Source of the DNA: Burkholderia cenocepacia
GTDB taxonomy: Bacteria > Pseudomonadota > Gammaproteobacteria > Burkholderiales > Burkholderiaceae
Assembly (NCBI RefSeq): GCF_900446215.1
Contig: NZ_UAQZ01000013.1
Coordinates: 248,001-312,000, forward strand
Reading direction: 5' to 3'
Length of the DNA stretch: 64,000 nt
A model generated the notes under the pieces. The model was given only the letters and a program-made list of their open reading frames with translations, was not told the origin of the DNA and did no database searches. The position numbers were made by a program, and so were the translations under genes. Positions 50,437-58,362 of this stretch are shown here, piece by piece. Position 1 is the stretch's first letter; the number at the start of each line of letters is the position of its first letter.

Positions 50437-51381
50437 ATGGACTGGACCCACCGGCTGCGGCTGCGGCATCTGCAGGTACTGTTGAGCCTGGCCGGCACCG
50501 GCAATCTGAGCCAGTCGGCGGTCGCGCTCGCGACCACGCAGCCGGCGCTGTCGAAATGGCTGAAGGAGCTGGAAGAGGATGTCGGGCTGCCGCTGTTCGA
50601 GCGGCATGCGCGCGGGCTGCGGCCGACGCCTTACGGCGAAGCGCTGATCGAGCACGCGCGCCGCGTCGAAGCGCAGCTCGACATCGCGCGCGACGACATG
50701 GCCGCGTTGCGCGAAGGCGGCAGCGGCCTCGTGACGATCGGCACGTCGGGCGTCGCGGCGGCCGACACGGTGCCGTTCGCGGTGTCGCAGCTGCTGAAAC
50801 GCATGCCGCGCGCGCAGGTGCGGCTCACCGAAAGCACGATGAACCAGCTGATGCCGCAGCTCGCGCGCAGCGAACTCGATATCGTCGTCGGCCGTTCGGG
50901 TTCGACGTCCGTCGATCCGCTGCTGCATGCCGAAGCGTTGTACGTCGATCCGGTCGTGTTCGTCGCGCGGCCCGACCACGCACTGGCCGGCGCGACGTCG
51001 CTCGGCTGGGACGACGTGCTCGCCTATCCGTGGATCGTGTGGCCGGCGGGCACGCCCGTCCACAATGCGCTGGAAGCCGCGCTGCACGCCGCCGGCCGCG
51101 CGCAGCCGCCGCACTGCGTCGAATCGAATTCTTCGATCCTGAACCTCACGCTGCTGAACAACACCGATCTGCTCGGCGTCGCGTCGCACCGCGCCGCGCG
51201 GCGCTTCGCGCAACTGAACGCGATCCGCATCCTGCCGATGGAACTCGAGGGTCAGGGCGCGGTATCGATGTACTGGCACCCCGACAGCGCGAACCGCGCG
51301 GCCGTGGCCGCGACGATCGAGTGTCTGCGCGCCTGTGCGGCGCCGCAGGTTGGCGGATGGGAGAAAGTGAAGGTGGAATGA
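50437..51381 (+). CDS. LysR-type regulator of the gentisate operon
   Basis: A 314-residue LysR-type factor. The helix-turn-helix is LRHLQVLLSLAGTGNLSQSAVALATTQPALSKWLKELEEDVGLPLFERHARGL (residues 9-61), with a regular effector domain (VTIGTSGVAAADTVPFAVSQLLKRMP...). It is divergent from gentisate dioxygenase, the usual layout in which the LysR protein activates the catabolic operon in response to an aromatic acid. The effector cannot be named from sequence. The gene ends at 51381, 51 bases before the end of the converging hydroxyproline operon. Confidence 0.88.
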   Translation: MDWTHRLRLRHLQVLLSLAGTGNLSQSAVALATTQPALSKWLKELEEDVGLPLFERHARGLRPTPYGEALIEHARRVEAQLDIARDDMAALREGGSGLVTIGTSGVAAADTVPFAVSQLLKRMPRAQVRLTESTMNQLMPQLARSELDIVVGRSGSTSVDPLLHAEALYVDPVVFVARPDHALAGATSLGWDDVLAYPWIVWPAGTPVHNALEAALHAAGRAQPPHCVESNSSILNLTLLNNTDLLGVASHRAARRFAQLNAIRILPMELEGQGAVSMYWHPDSANRAAVAATIECLRACAAPQVGGWEKVKVE

Positions 51382-51431
51382 AAGGCGCGGCCCGGCGCGA
51401 ACCGGACCGCTTCACCGCGACGCCGCACGCA

Positions 51432-52700
51432 TCATGCGCCGTCGCAGGGCCCCGTACCGTCGAGCATAAGCGTGCCGACCCGCGCGGGCACGAGCGGCGT
51501 GCGCGGCGCCGGCGGCGTCCAGCCGAACAGCGCCTGCGCGGCCGCGCCGCACACGCGGCCCTGGCATGCGCCCATCCCGCAACGCGACTGCAGTTTGGCG
51601 ACCGTCCAGCCCGGTTCCCGCGCGACCGCATCGAACCGCACGTCTTCGCAACGACACAGCAGCGTGTCGGCTCGCGCGAGCCGGCGGATCGGCTCGCGGA
51701 TCGCGAAGCGCTCGCGCACGGCATCCGCGAATGCCTGCCAGCGCGCGCGGCGTGCGACCAGCGCGGCCAGTCGGTCGGTCTGCCCGGTCGCCGCATAGCC
51801 GGCGATTTCGCCTTCGACCATCGCCAGCTCGCTGCCGCCGACACCCGTGCACTCGCCCGCCGCGAAATACCCGTCGCGACTCGTGCGCTGGTGTGCGTCG
51901 ACCGCCACCGCGCCGTGCTCGATCCGGCAGCCGAGATGACGCGGCAGCACGGTATTCGGCACGAGGCCGAAGCCGCACGCGAGCCGGTCGCAGTCGACGT
52001 CGAATTCGCGATCGCCCTGGCGAATCCGCACGCGTTCGAGCCGCTGGTCGCCGAATGCCTCGACGACGTACGCAGCCGGCCGATAGGCAGCCGTGACGAG
52101 CTTCGCGGCCTGCGCGAGCTTCGACGGCCAGCGCCACAGCCCCGCGCCGAAGCCAGCGACGTCGCCCCATGCGGCCTGTTCGAGCACGTGCGACACGCGT
52201 GCGCCGGCGTGCCGGGCCGTCGCCGCGCTCGCCAGCAGCAGCGGCCCGCTGCCCGCGATCACCGTGCGCTGCCCGCGCACGTCCAACCCGTACTTGATCA
52301 GCGCCTGCAAGCCGCCGGCGCCGGTCACGCCCGGCAGCGTCCAGCCCGGAAACGGCAGCAGCAGCTCGCGCGCGCCGCAGCAGAGAATCAGCGTCCGGAA
52401 ATCGAGCAGCAGCCCGCGTTCGTCGTCCTCGAGCAGCAGCGTGCCCGGCTGCGTTTCGGCGACGATGCGCGTCGCCGCGAGATGCGTGACGTTCGGCTGC
52501 CGCAGCACGGCAAGGCGTTCGGCGGCGGCCGGCGTCGGTGCGGACGCTGCCGGCTGCCGCCAGATCTGCCCGCCCGCGCGCGGGTTGTCGTCGACGATCG
52601 CAACCGTCGCGCCGCTGCGCGCGGCGGCTCGTGCGGCCGACAGCCCGGCCGGGCCCGCGCCGACGATCGCGACGTCGACGCTCAATCGTTCCTGATTCAT
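51432..52700 (-). CDS. FAD/NAD-binding subunit of a D-hydroxyproline dehydrogenase-type complex
   Basis: A 422-residue flavoprotein like LhpE/HcnB/OoxA. The FAD site is DVAIVGAGPAGLSAARAAARSGATVAIVDD with GGQIWRQ; a second Rossmann motif is RTVIAGSGPLLLASAATARHAGA; GYFAAGECTGVGGSELAMVEG closes the FAD site. The C-terminus carries a BFD-like [2Fe-2S] domain: TLLCRCEDV and QSRCGMGACQGRVCG give the four cysteines. It overlaps the ferredoxin-like gene by ATGA. With that and the DAO-type gene it matches the three-component LhpBEF layout of Pseudomonas putida, which oxidises cis-4-hydroxy-D-proline. A related amine or opine dehydrogenase is the alternative. Confidence 0.85.
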   Translation of the reverse strand: MNQERLSVDVAIVGAGPAGLSAARAAARSGATVAIVDDNPRAGGQIWRQPAASAPTPAAAERLAVLRQPNVTHLAATRIVAETQPGTLLLEDDERGLLLDFRTLILCCGARELLLPFPGWTLPGVTGAGGLQALIKYGLDVRGQRTVIAGSGPLLLASAATARHAGARVSHVLEQAAWGDVAGFGAGLWRWPSKLAQAAKLVTAAYRPAAYVVEAFGDQRLERVRIRQGDREFDVDCDRLACGFGLVPNTVLPRHLGCRIEHGAVAVDAHQRTSRDGYFAAGECTGVGGSELAMVEGEIAGYAATGQTDRLAALVARRARWQAFADAVRERFAIREPIRRLARADTLLCRCEDVRFDAVAREPGWTVAKLQSRCGMGACQGRVCGAAAQALFGWTPPAPRTPLVPARVGTLMLDGTGPCDGA

Positions 52701-52930
52701 CGCGTGCGCTCCACCTGCATGCCGTCGCGGCACAGCGTCTGGCACGCCAGCCGGCGCCGGCCGTCGATCGTCATCCGGCATTCCTGGCAGATGCCCATTC
52801 CGCAAAACGGCGCACGCGCCGCACCCGTGCACGACACGCGCGTCATGTCGTCGCCGCTCGCCGCGACGGCGGCCGCGACGGTCGCGCCGTCGGCCACCGT
52901 CAGCGCGCGGCCGTCCAGATGAATGATCAT
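52697..52930 (-). CDS. Small [2Fe-2S] subunit of the dehydrogenase complex
   Basis: A 77-residue plant-type ferredoxin-like subunit (LhpF/SoxA-N/HcnA type). It starts IIHLDGRALTVADGATVAAAV and has the cysteines of CGMGICQEC plus upstream SCTGAARAPFC and downstream LACQT. The ATG at 52930 overlaps the stop of repeat-derived mini-ORF 2 (ATGA), and its stop overlaps the FAD-subunit gene (ATGA). It likely relays electrons from the DAO-type subunit to the NAD-binding subunit. Normal length for the subfamily. Confidence 0.85.
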   Translation of the reverse strand: MIIHLDGRALTVADGATVAAAVAASGDDMTRVSCTGAARAPFCGMGICQECRMTIDGRRRLACQTLCRDGMQVERTR

Positions 52931-53013
52931 GTCAGCCTCCGCCGGGCCGCCCCAAGGAGGCTGACCGCCCCCGCGGGGGGCAGCGAACAAAGTGAGCGTG
53001 GGGGTCGTTTCAT
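52927..53013 (-). repeat. Repeat element, unit 2: 28-codon mini-ORF coupled to its neighbours
   Basis: An 87-base element that reads ATGAAACGACCCCCACGC... and ends CGGAGGCTGA. It encodes a 28-residue basic peptide (MKRPPRSLCSLPPAGAVS, then LLGAARRRLT). Its ATG overlaps the stop of unit 1 and its TGA overlaps the ATG of the ferredoxin-like gene, both as ATGA. A GC hairpin (CCCCCCGCGGGGG) lies in the middle. It reads as a mobile-like intergenic repeat that keeps translational coupling; I recall similar intergenic sequence from Burkholderia and Ralstonia genomes but have not checked. Confidence 0.7.
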
Positions 53014-53216
53014 CTCAGCCTCCGCCGGGCCGCCGCAAGGGCGTAGCAGGGAATTCGCAGCGCATCGCTCTGCGCCTGCGTAGCCGGCCGGCTTTGCAAA
53101 GCCGGCCGTGGGCGGCTGACGGCCCCCGCCGGAGGCACCTTGCATGGGACCGGCGTAAGCGCTGAAGCGCCAACGCCAGTCGACGACGAACGAAGTAAGC
53201 GTGCGGGTGGTTTCAT
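53010..53216 (-). repeat. Repeat element, unit 1: expanded 68-codon copy
   Basis: The same element as unit 2 with two in-frame insertions. It opens ATGAAACCACCCGCACGC, keeps VPPAGAVS in the middle and ends ARRRLR before TGA. Its ATG overlaps the stop of the DAO-type dehydrogenase gene and its TGA overlaps the start of unit 2 (ATGA both times). The second insertion contains a 24-bp perfect palindrome (53085-53108: CGGCCGGCTTTG and its complement). Frame retention in spite of 120 extra bases is notable. Whether a peptide is made is unknown. Confidence 0.65.
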
Positions 53217-54340
53217 GTCAGCGCTCCAGCTACGGGGGACGCGGTCAGGAAGCGTCCCGGCAAATACGGTTCGATCTCGATGGGCGGCCGCTCGCCGGCC
53301 ATCAGCGCGGCGACGAGCCGCGCGCTGCCCGGCGCGGTCGTCACGCCGAGCCCTTCGTGCCCGACCGCGAGCCACACGCCCGGCCGCGCCGGGTGCTCGC
53401 CGAGCAGCGGCAGGCCGTCGGGACTCGCGGAGCGAAAGCCGGTCCAGGCACGGATGCCGTTCAGGTCGGCCAGCGCAGGCAGATAGCCGACCGCGCGGCG
53501 CAGCATGCGCGCGAGCACGGGCGGCTCGACCTGCGCGTCCTCGGTGTCGAACTGGCGCGACGAGCCGATCAGCAACTGACCGGTCGGCCGCGGCTGCACG
53601 TTGAACGCGACCGACGTGCCGTCGCTCGCGTGCGCGCTCGCCGCATAGCCCAGCTCGACGAGCTGGTGCGACACATGGCCCGGATAGCGGTCGGTAATCA
53701 GCAGATGCCCTTTTTTCGGGCGCAGCGGCAATTCGGGCAGCAGCGTACGCGCCGCGACGCCGTTCGCGACCACCACGCGCTCCGCGCGCAGCACGTCGCC
53801 GCTTGCGAGCGTCACGCTCGGGCCATCGACCGCGACGGCCCGCTCGCGGCGCACCGTGACGCGCGGCGCGCGCTGCAGCAGCCAGTTCGCGGTGACGGGT
53901 GCGTAGAGAATCGCGTCGCCCGGAATCTTCAGCGCGCCGCCGAGGCCCGCGCGCAGCATCGGCTCCAGTTGCGCGAGCGCCGCCGCGTCGATCAGCTCGC
54001 CGGCCACGCCGTGCGCGGCGAGCGTCGCCTGCTTCGCGCGCGCCAGATCCATCTCGTGCGCATCGGCCGCGAGCCACAGCGTGCCGCAGTTGCGGTATGC
54101 GCAGCCGTCGGGCATCTCGCCGCTCAACGCGCGCCACAATTCGATCGAGTAATGGCTCAGCGCGAGCTCCGCCGCGTTGTCGTCCATCGCGACGAGGTGC
54201 CCCATGCCCGCGCCGGTCGCGCCGCCGCTCGCGTCGTCGACGACGAGCACGCGCAGCCCGCGCTGCGCGAGTTCGTGCGCGCACGCCGCGCCGACGATGC
54301 CGGCGCCGATCACGACGACGTCGGTCTTCGTTTCGCTCAC
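53213..54340 (-). CDS. DAO-family FAD oxidoreductase, catalytic subunit of D-hydroxyproline dehydrogenase
   Basis: A 375-residue flavoprotein of the DadA/glycine-oxidase family. The dinucleotide motif is DVVVIGAGIVGAACAHELAQRGLRVLVVDD, followed by GGATGAGMGHLVAMDD; AWTGFRSASPDGLPLLGEHP and VWLAVGHEGLGVTTAPGSARLVAALM are the C-terminal FAD-binding marks. It should oxidise cis-4-hydroxy-D-proline, the product of the epimerase encoded just upstream, and pass electrons to the two following subunits. The start is a GTG at 54340 overlapping the epimerase stop (GTGA). The next two coding units downstream are repeat-derived mini-ORFs. Confidence 0.88.
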   Translation of the reverse strand: MSETKTDVVVIGAGIVGAACAHELAQRGLRVLVVDDASGGATGAGMGHLVAMDDNAAELALSHYSIELWRALSGEMPDGCAYRNCGTLWLAADAHEMDLARAKQATLAAHGVAGELIDAAALAQLEPMLRAGLGGALKIPGDAILYAPVTANWLLQRAPRVTVRRERAVAVDGPSVTLASGDVLRAERVVVANGVAARTLLPELPLRPKKGHLLITDRYPGHVSHQLVELGYAASAHASDGTSVAFNVQPRPTGQLLIGSSRQFDTEDAQVEPPVLARMLRRAVGYLPALADLNGIRAWTGFRSASPDGLPLLGEHPARPGVWLAVGHEGLGVTTAPGSARLVAALMAGERPPIEIEPYLPGRFLTASPVAGALT

Positions 54341-55269
54341 GACCCGATGCCCCAGCCGAACGGATCGTCTTCCTCGATCAGTAGCGTCGCTTCCGCGCTC
54401 AGGTGCGCGCTGCCGCGAATCGTCGGCACGATGCCGCCGTCGGCCCGCTCGTAGCTCGCGTGAAACACGCTGCCGATCACGCTCGCCTGCCGCCACACGG
54501 CGCCCGGCGCGAGCTTGCCGTCGGCCGCGAGGCACGCGAGCTTCGCGCTCGTGCCGGTGCCGCACGGCGAACGGTCGTACGCGAGGCCCGGGCACAGCAC
54601 GAAGCTGCGGCTGTCGTGCTCGGGATCGTCGGCGAACAGCTCGATGTGATCGATCTCGCCGCCGTTCGCGCCGGTGATGCCCGCGCGTTCCAGCCCTTCG
54701 CGCACGGCCGACGCATACGCGGTGAGCGCCGCGACGTTGTCGCCGGCGACGCGCTGCCCGTGGTCGCTGATCAGGAAGAACCAGTTGCCGCCCCACGCGA
54801 TGTCGCCCTTCACGGGGCCGTATCCCGGCACGTCGAGCGCGACGCCCTGCGCGTGGCGATACGCGGGCACGTTGCGCACGCTGACCGACAGGTCGTCGTG
54901 CAGCGTCGCCTCGACGGTGCCGACCGGCGTCTCGATCCTGTGCACGCCCGGCGCGATGCGTCCCATGTGATGCAGCGTGCGCACGACGCCGATCGTGCCG
55001 TGCCCGCACATCCCGAGATAGCCGCTATTGTTGAAGAAGATCACGCCGGCTGCCGCGTCGGGCGCTACCGGGTCGCACAGCAGCGCGCCGACCAGCACGT
55101 CGCTGCCGCGCGGCTCGAGGATGCACGCGGTGCGGTAACGATCGTGCTCGCGCGCGAGCACGTCGCGCCGCTCGGCCATCGTGCCGTCGCCGAGCGACGG
55201 AAAGCCGGACACGACGAGCCGAGTGGGTTCGCCGCCCGTGTGCGAATCGATGATCTGGATGCGCTTCAT
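54337..55269 (-). CDS. 4-hydroxyproline 2-epimerase
   Basis: A 310-residue member of the proline racemase family that epimerises trans-4-hydroxy-L-proline to cis-4-hydroxy-D-proline. Both catalytic cysteines are present: Cys88 in GMCGHGTIGV and Cys236 in SPCGTGTSA, at the positions known from 4-hydroxyproline epimerases. A Thr at the second site would point to a dehydratase instead, so this is an epimerase. The N-terminus IQIIDSHTGGEPTRLVVSGFP is typical. ATG 55269 is preferred; ATG 55272 adds one Met. First gene of the minus-strand operon. The published name for the function is HypRE/LhpA-type. Confidence 0.94.
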   Translation of the reverse strand: MKRIQIIDSHTGGEPTRLVVSGFPSLGDGTMAERRDVLAREHDRYRTACILEPRGSDVLVGALLCDPVAPDAAAGVIFFNNSGYLGMCGHGTIGVVRTLHHMGRIAPGVHRIETPVGTVEATLHDDLSVSVRNVPAYRHAQGVALDVPGYGPVKGDIAWGGNWFFLISDHGQRVAGDNVAALTAYASAVREGLERAGITGANGGEIDHIELFADDPEHDSRSFVLCPGLAYDRSPCGTGTSAKLACLAADGKLAPGAVWRQASVIGSVFHASYERADGGIVPTIRGSAHLSAEATLLIEEDDPFGWGIGS

Positions 55270-55272
55270 CAT

Positions 55273-55520
55273 GAGCCGTCCGAAGTGGGGAAAGGAGCAT
55301 AGCTTCCTCCGTCGCGCGTCCGTCCGCTTGTGGCTTTTCGATGAGGACGACGACGAAATCGGCATAGTGCGATGCGCCCCTCCCGCCCCTGCCGGCCGCT
55401 GTGCCGATTTCGTCATTTTGCTCCGCGATACGACTCAAGCGTGATGGGCGTTTGCGCGGCGATACTGGTTGCCACACCGACACACCCGTCGGCCGACCGA
55501 TACGAACGTAGGAGATTTCA
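55273..55520. promoter_or_regulatory. Divergent hydroxyproline promoter region with 13-bp inverted repeat
   Basis: GACGAAATCGGCA (55352-55364) is mirrored exactly by TGCCGATTTCGTC (55402-55414), with a 37-base spacer and 50 bp centre to centre, close to five helical turns. It sits between the epimerase gene and the deaminase gene. No regulator gene adjoins this cluster in the window, so the binding protein must be encoded elsewhere or is unidentified. Confidence 0.6.
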
Positions 55521-56441
55521 GTGAGCCGAAACGCCATTCAGTGGACCGGGGTTTTCCCGGCCGTCAGCACCCAGTTCAAGCCGGACTTTTCCCTCGACAT
55601 CGACGCCACGCACCGCGTGGTCAAGAACCTGGTGAACGACGGCGTGTCGGGCCTCGTGGTCTGCGGCACGGTCGGCGAAAACACGTCGCTGTCGACGAGC
55701 GAGAAGCTGCAGGTCATCGAGGCCGCACGCGACGCGGCCGGCGGCAAGATTCCGGTGATCGCCGGCATCGCCGAATTCACGACCGAATTCGCGCGCAACA
55801 CGGTGCGCGAAGCGCAGCGCGTCGGCGTCGACGGCGTGATGGTGATGCCCGCGCTCGTCTACTCGGCGAAGCCGCACGAAACCGCCGCACACTTCCGCGC
55901 GGTCGCGACGAGCACCGACCTGCCGGTGATGGTCTACAACAACCCGCCGATCTACAAGAACGACGTGACGCCCGACGTGCTGATCGCGCTGCAGGATTGC
56001 GAGAACATCGTCTGCTTCAAGGATTCGTCGGGCGATACGCGCCGCTTCATCGACCTGCGCAATGCGGTCGGCGATCGCTTCGTGCTGTTCGCGGGCCTCG
56101 ACGACGTCGTGGTCGAGAGCATCGCGGTCGGCGCGGAAGGCTGGGTGTCGGGCATGTCGAACGCGTTCCCGAAGGAAGGCGAGACGCTGTTCCGCCTCGC
56201 GAAGCAGAAGCGCTTCGACGAAGCGCTCGCGCTGTATCGCTGGTTCATGCCGCTGCTGCACCTCGACGCACGCCCCGACCTCGTGCAGTGCATCAAGCTG
56301 TGCGAAGAGCTGGTCGGCCGCGGCAGCGCGATCACGCGCCCGCCGCGCCTCGCGCTGCAAGGCGACACGCTCGCGGAAGTGAAGGCCATCGTCGCGAAGG
56401 CGCTCGAAACGCGTCCGGCGCTGCCCGACGTCGGTCTCTGA
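55521..56441 (+). CDS. DapA-family lyase/deaminase, probable 1-pyrroline-4-hydroxy-2-carboxylate deaminase
   Basis: A 306-residue class I aldolase-fold enzyme of the DHDPS/NAL family. The Schiff-base lysine is Lys167 in NIVCFKDSSGDTRR; the GTVGENTSLS loop corresponds to the GTTGE substrate loop; VYNNPPIY holds the catalytic Tyr. In hydroxyproline clusters the DapA-like enzyme deaminates and dehydrates 1-pyrroline-4-hydroxy-2-carboxylate to 2-oxoglutarate semialdehyde. Context selects this role over DHDPS: the epimerase and dehydrogenase are divergent and the semialdehyde dehydrogenase follows. GTG start at 55521 with TAGGAG nine bases before. Confidence 0.88.
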   Translation: MSRNAIQWTGVFPAVSTQFKPDFSLDIDATHRVVKNLVNDGVSGLVVCGTVGENTSLSTSEKLQVIEAARDAAGGKIPVIAGIAEFTTEFARNTVREAQRVGVDGVMVMPALVYSAKPHETAAHFRAVATSTDLPVMVYNNPPIYKNDVTPDVLIALQDCENIVCFKDSSGDTRRFIDLRNAVGDRFVLFAGLDDVVVESIAVGAEGWVSGMSNAFPKEGETLFRLAKQKRFDEALALYRWFMPLLHLDARPDLVQCIKLCEELVGRGSAITRPPRLALQGDTLAEVKAIVAKALETRPALPDVGL

Positions 56442-56666
56442 TCGACGCCCCTGCGGCGGCGCGCGGGCTTGCCCCTGTTCGTCGCCGTCCGCGGTCCGGC
56501 ATGGCCTGCGGGCCCGCTCGCCCCGGCGCCAGCCCGCGCCGCCGGTGAACGGGCCGCGGCCCGCCCCGGTCGTTCGAACCGGGCGACGCCGGCCGGCAGG
56601 CGTGCGCGCTGCTCCGTCGGAGCGCGCCACGCGCGCCTGCACCGACATTCCCCAGGAGACAAGCCC

Positions 56667-58292
56667 ATGCCAGGCCAAGGCAACGCACACCCGTCTGTCC
56701 CGCTTTCCCGTTCCGCGCACCCCGGCGCGGGTCACGGCAAGTTCAAGAAACAGCTGTCGCTGACCGATCTCACGTTCATCGGTCTCGGCGCCATTTTCGG
56801 TTCGGGGTGGCTGTTCGCCGCGAGTCACGTGTCGACGATCGCGGGCCCGGCCGGCATCTTCTCGTGGCTGCTCGGCGGCTTCGCGGTGCTGCTGCTCGGC
56901 ATCGTCTACTGCGAACTCGGCGCCGCGCTGCCGCGCGCGGGCGGCGTGGTGCGCTACCCGGTGTTCTCGCACGGCCCGCTGCTCGGCTACCTGATGGGCT
57001 TCATCACGCTGATCGCGTTCTCGAGCCTGATCGCGATCGAAGTCGTCGCCGCGCGCCAGTACGCGGCCGCATGGTTTCCGGGGCTGACGGTCGAGGGATC
57101 GAGCGACCCCACCACGCTCGGCTGGCTCGTGCAGGCCGCGCTGCTCTGCTTCTTCTTTTACCTGAACTATTCGAGCGTGAAGACGTTCGCGAAGGCGAAC
57201 AACATCATCAGCATCTTCAAGTTCATCGTGCCGCTGTCGGTGATCGCGGTGCTGTTCACGTTCTTCAAGCCCGCGAACCTGACCGTGCACGGCTTCGCGC
57301 CGTTCGGCATGCCGGGCATCGAGATGGCCGTGTCCGCCGGCGGCATCATCTTCGCGTATCTCGGGCTCACGCCGATCGTGTCGGTCGCGAGCGAGGTGCG
57401 CAATCCGCAGCGCACGATCCCGATCGCGCTGATCCTGTCGATCCTGCTGTCGACGCTGATCTACGTGCTGCTGCAACTCGCGTTCATCGGCAGCATCCCG
57501 ACGGCCATGCTCGCCGCCGGCTGGCACGACGTGAGCAAGGCGTTCTCGCTGCCGTACCGCGACATCGCCCTCGCGCTCGGCGTCGGCTGGCTCGCGGTGA
57601 TGGTCGTCGCCGACGCGATGATCTCGCCGAGCGGCTGCGGCAACATCTACATGAACGCGACGCCGCGCGTGGTCTACGGCTGGGCGAAGACGGGCACCTT
57701 CTTCAAGGTGTTCACGCGCGTCGACGAAGCGTCGGGCATCCCGCGCGCGGGCCTGTGGCTCACGTTCGGCCTCGCGATCTTCTGGACGCTGCCGTTCCCG
57801 TCGTGGGAAGCGCTGATCAACATCGTGTCGGCGGCGCTGGTACTCAGCTATGCGGTCGCCCCGGTGTCGGTCGCCGCGCTGCGCCGCACCGCGCCCGACC
57901 TGCCGCGGCCGTTCCGCGCCAGCGCGTTCGGCCTCACCGGCCCCGCGTCGTTCGTGATCGCCGCGTTGATCGTCTACTGGTCGGGCTGGAGCACGGTGTC
58001 CTGGCTGCTCGGCCTGCAGATCGTGATGTTCGCGATCTATCTCGCGTGCCGCCGCTGGGTGCCGACCGCGCACCTGAGCCTCGCCGAGCAGGTGCGTTCG
58101 TCCGCGTGGCTGATCGCGTTCTATGCGGCGATGATCGTGCTGTCGTATCTCGGCGGCTTCGGCGGCACGGGCCGGCTCGCGCATCCGTACGACACGGTCG
58201 TCGTCGCGGCCGTCGCGCTCGTCATCTACTACTGGGGCGCAAACACCGGCGTGCGCACCGACAAGCTGCAACTCGACGACGACGAGGATTGA
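56667..58292 (+). CDS. APC-family amino-acid permease, probable hydroxyproline importer
   Basis: A 541-residue permease with 12 or more hydrophobic segments. Helix 1 shows LTFIGLGAIFGSGWLFAASHVS (glycine-rich substrate site), helix 2 region GAALPRAGGVVRYPVFSHG, helix 6 GGIIFAYLGLTPIVSVASEVRNPQRTIP, typical of the APC superfamily. The chosen ATG at 56667 has CAGGAGAC nine bases upstream; the open frame extends further back but without coding character. It lies between the deaminase and the semialdehyde dehydrogenase genes, so hydroxyproline or proline is the likely substrate. A hairpin with T-run follows at 58318. Confidence 0.87.
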   Translation: MPGQGNAHPSVPLSRSAHPGAGHGKFKKQLSLTDLTFIGLGAIFGSGWLFAASHVSTIAGPAGIFSWLLGGFAVLLLGIVYCELGAALPRAGGVVRYPVFSHGPLLGYLMGFITLIAFSSLIAIEVVAARQYAAAWFPGLTVEGSSDPTTLGWLVQAALLCFFFYLNYSSVKTFAKANNIISIFKFIVPLSVIAVLFTFFKPANLTVHGFAPFGMPGIEMAVSAGGIIFAYLGLTPIVSVASEVRNPQRTIPIALILSILLSTLIYVLLQLAFIGSIPTAMLAAGWHDVSKAFSLPYRDIALALGVGWLAVMVVADAMISPSGCGNIYMNATPRVVYGWAKTGTFFKVFTRVDEASGIPRAGLWLTFGLAIFWTLPFPSWEALINIVSAALVLSYAVAPVSVAALRRTAPDLPRPFRASAFGLTGPASFVIAALIVYWSGWSTVSWLLGLQIVMFAIYLACRRWVPTAHLSLAEQVRSSAWLIAFYAAMIVLSYLGGFGGTGRLAHPYDTVVVAAVALVIYYWGANTGVRTDKLQLDDDED

Positions 58293-58317
58293 CGCGCGCG
58301 CCCTTCTCCCTTCCAGC

Positions 58318-58350
58318 GGCCGGGCGCAGCACGCCCGGCCCGGCTTTTTT
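58318..58350 (+). terminator. Terminator-like hairpin inside the hydroxyproline operon
   Basis: GGCCGGGCG (58318-58326) pairs perfectly with CGCCCGGCC (58332-58340) around a 5-base loop, followed by CGG and TTTTTT (58345-58350). It lies between the permease stop and the dehydrogenase start, so it may lower expression of the two distal genes. Confidence 0.7.
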
Positions 58351-58362
58351 CCGAGGAAAACC

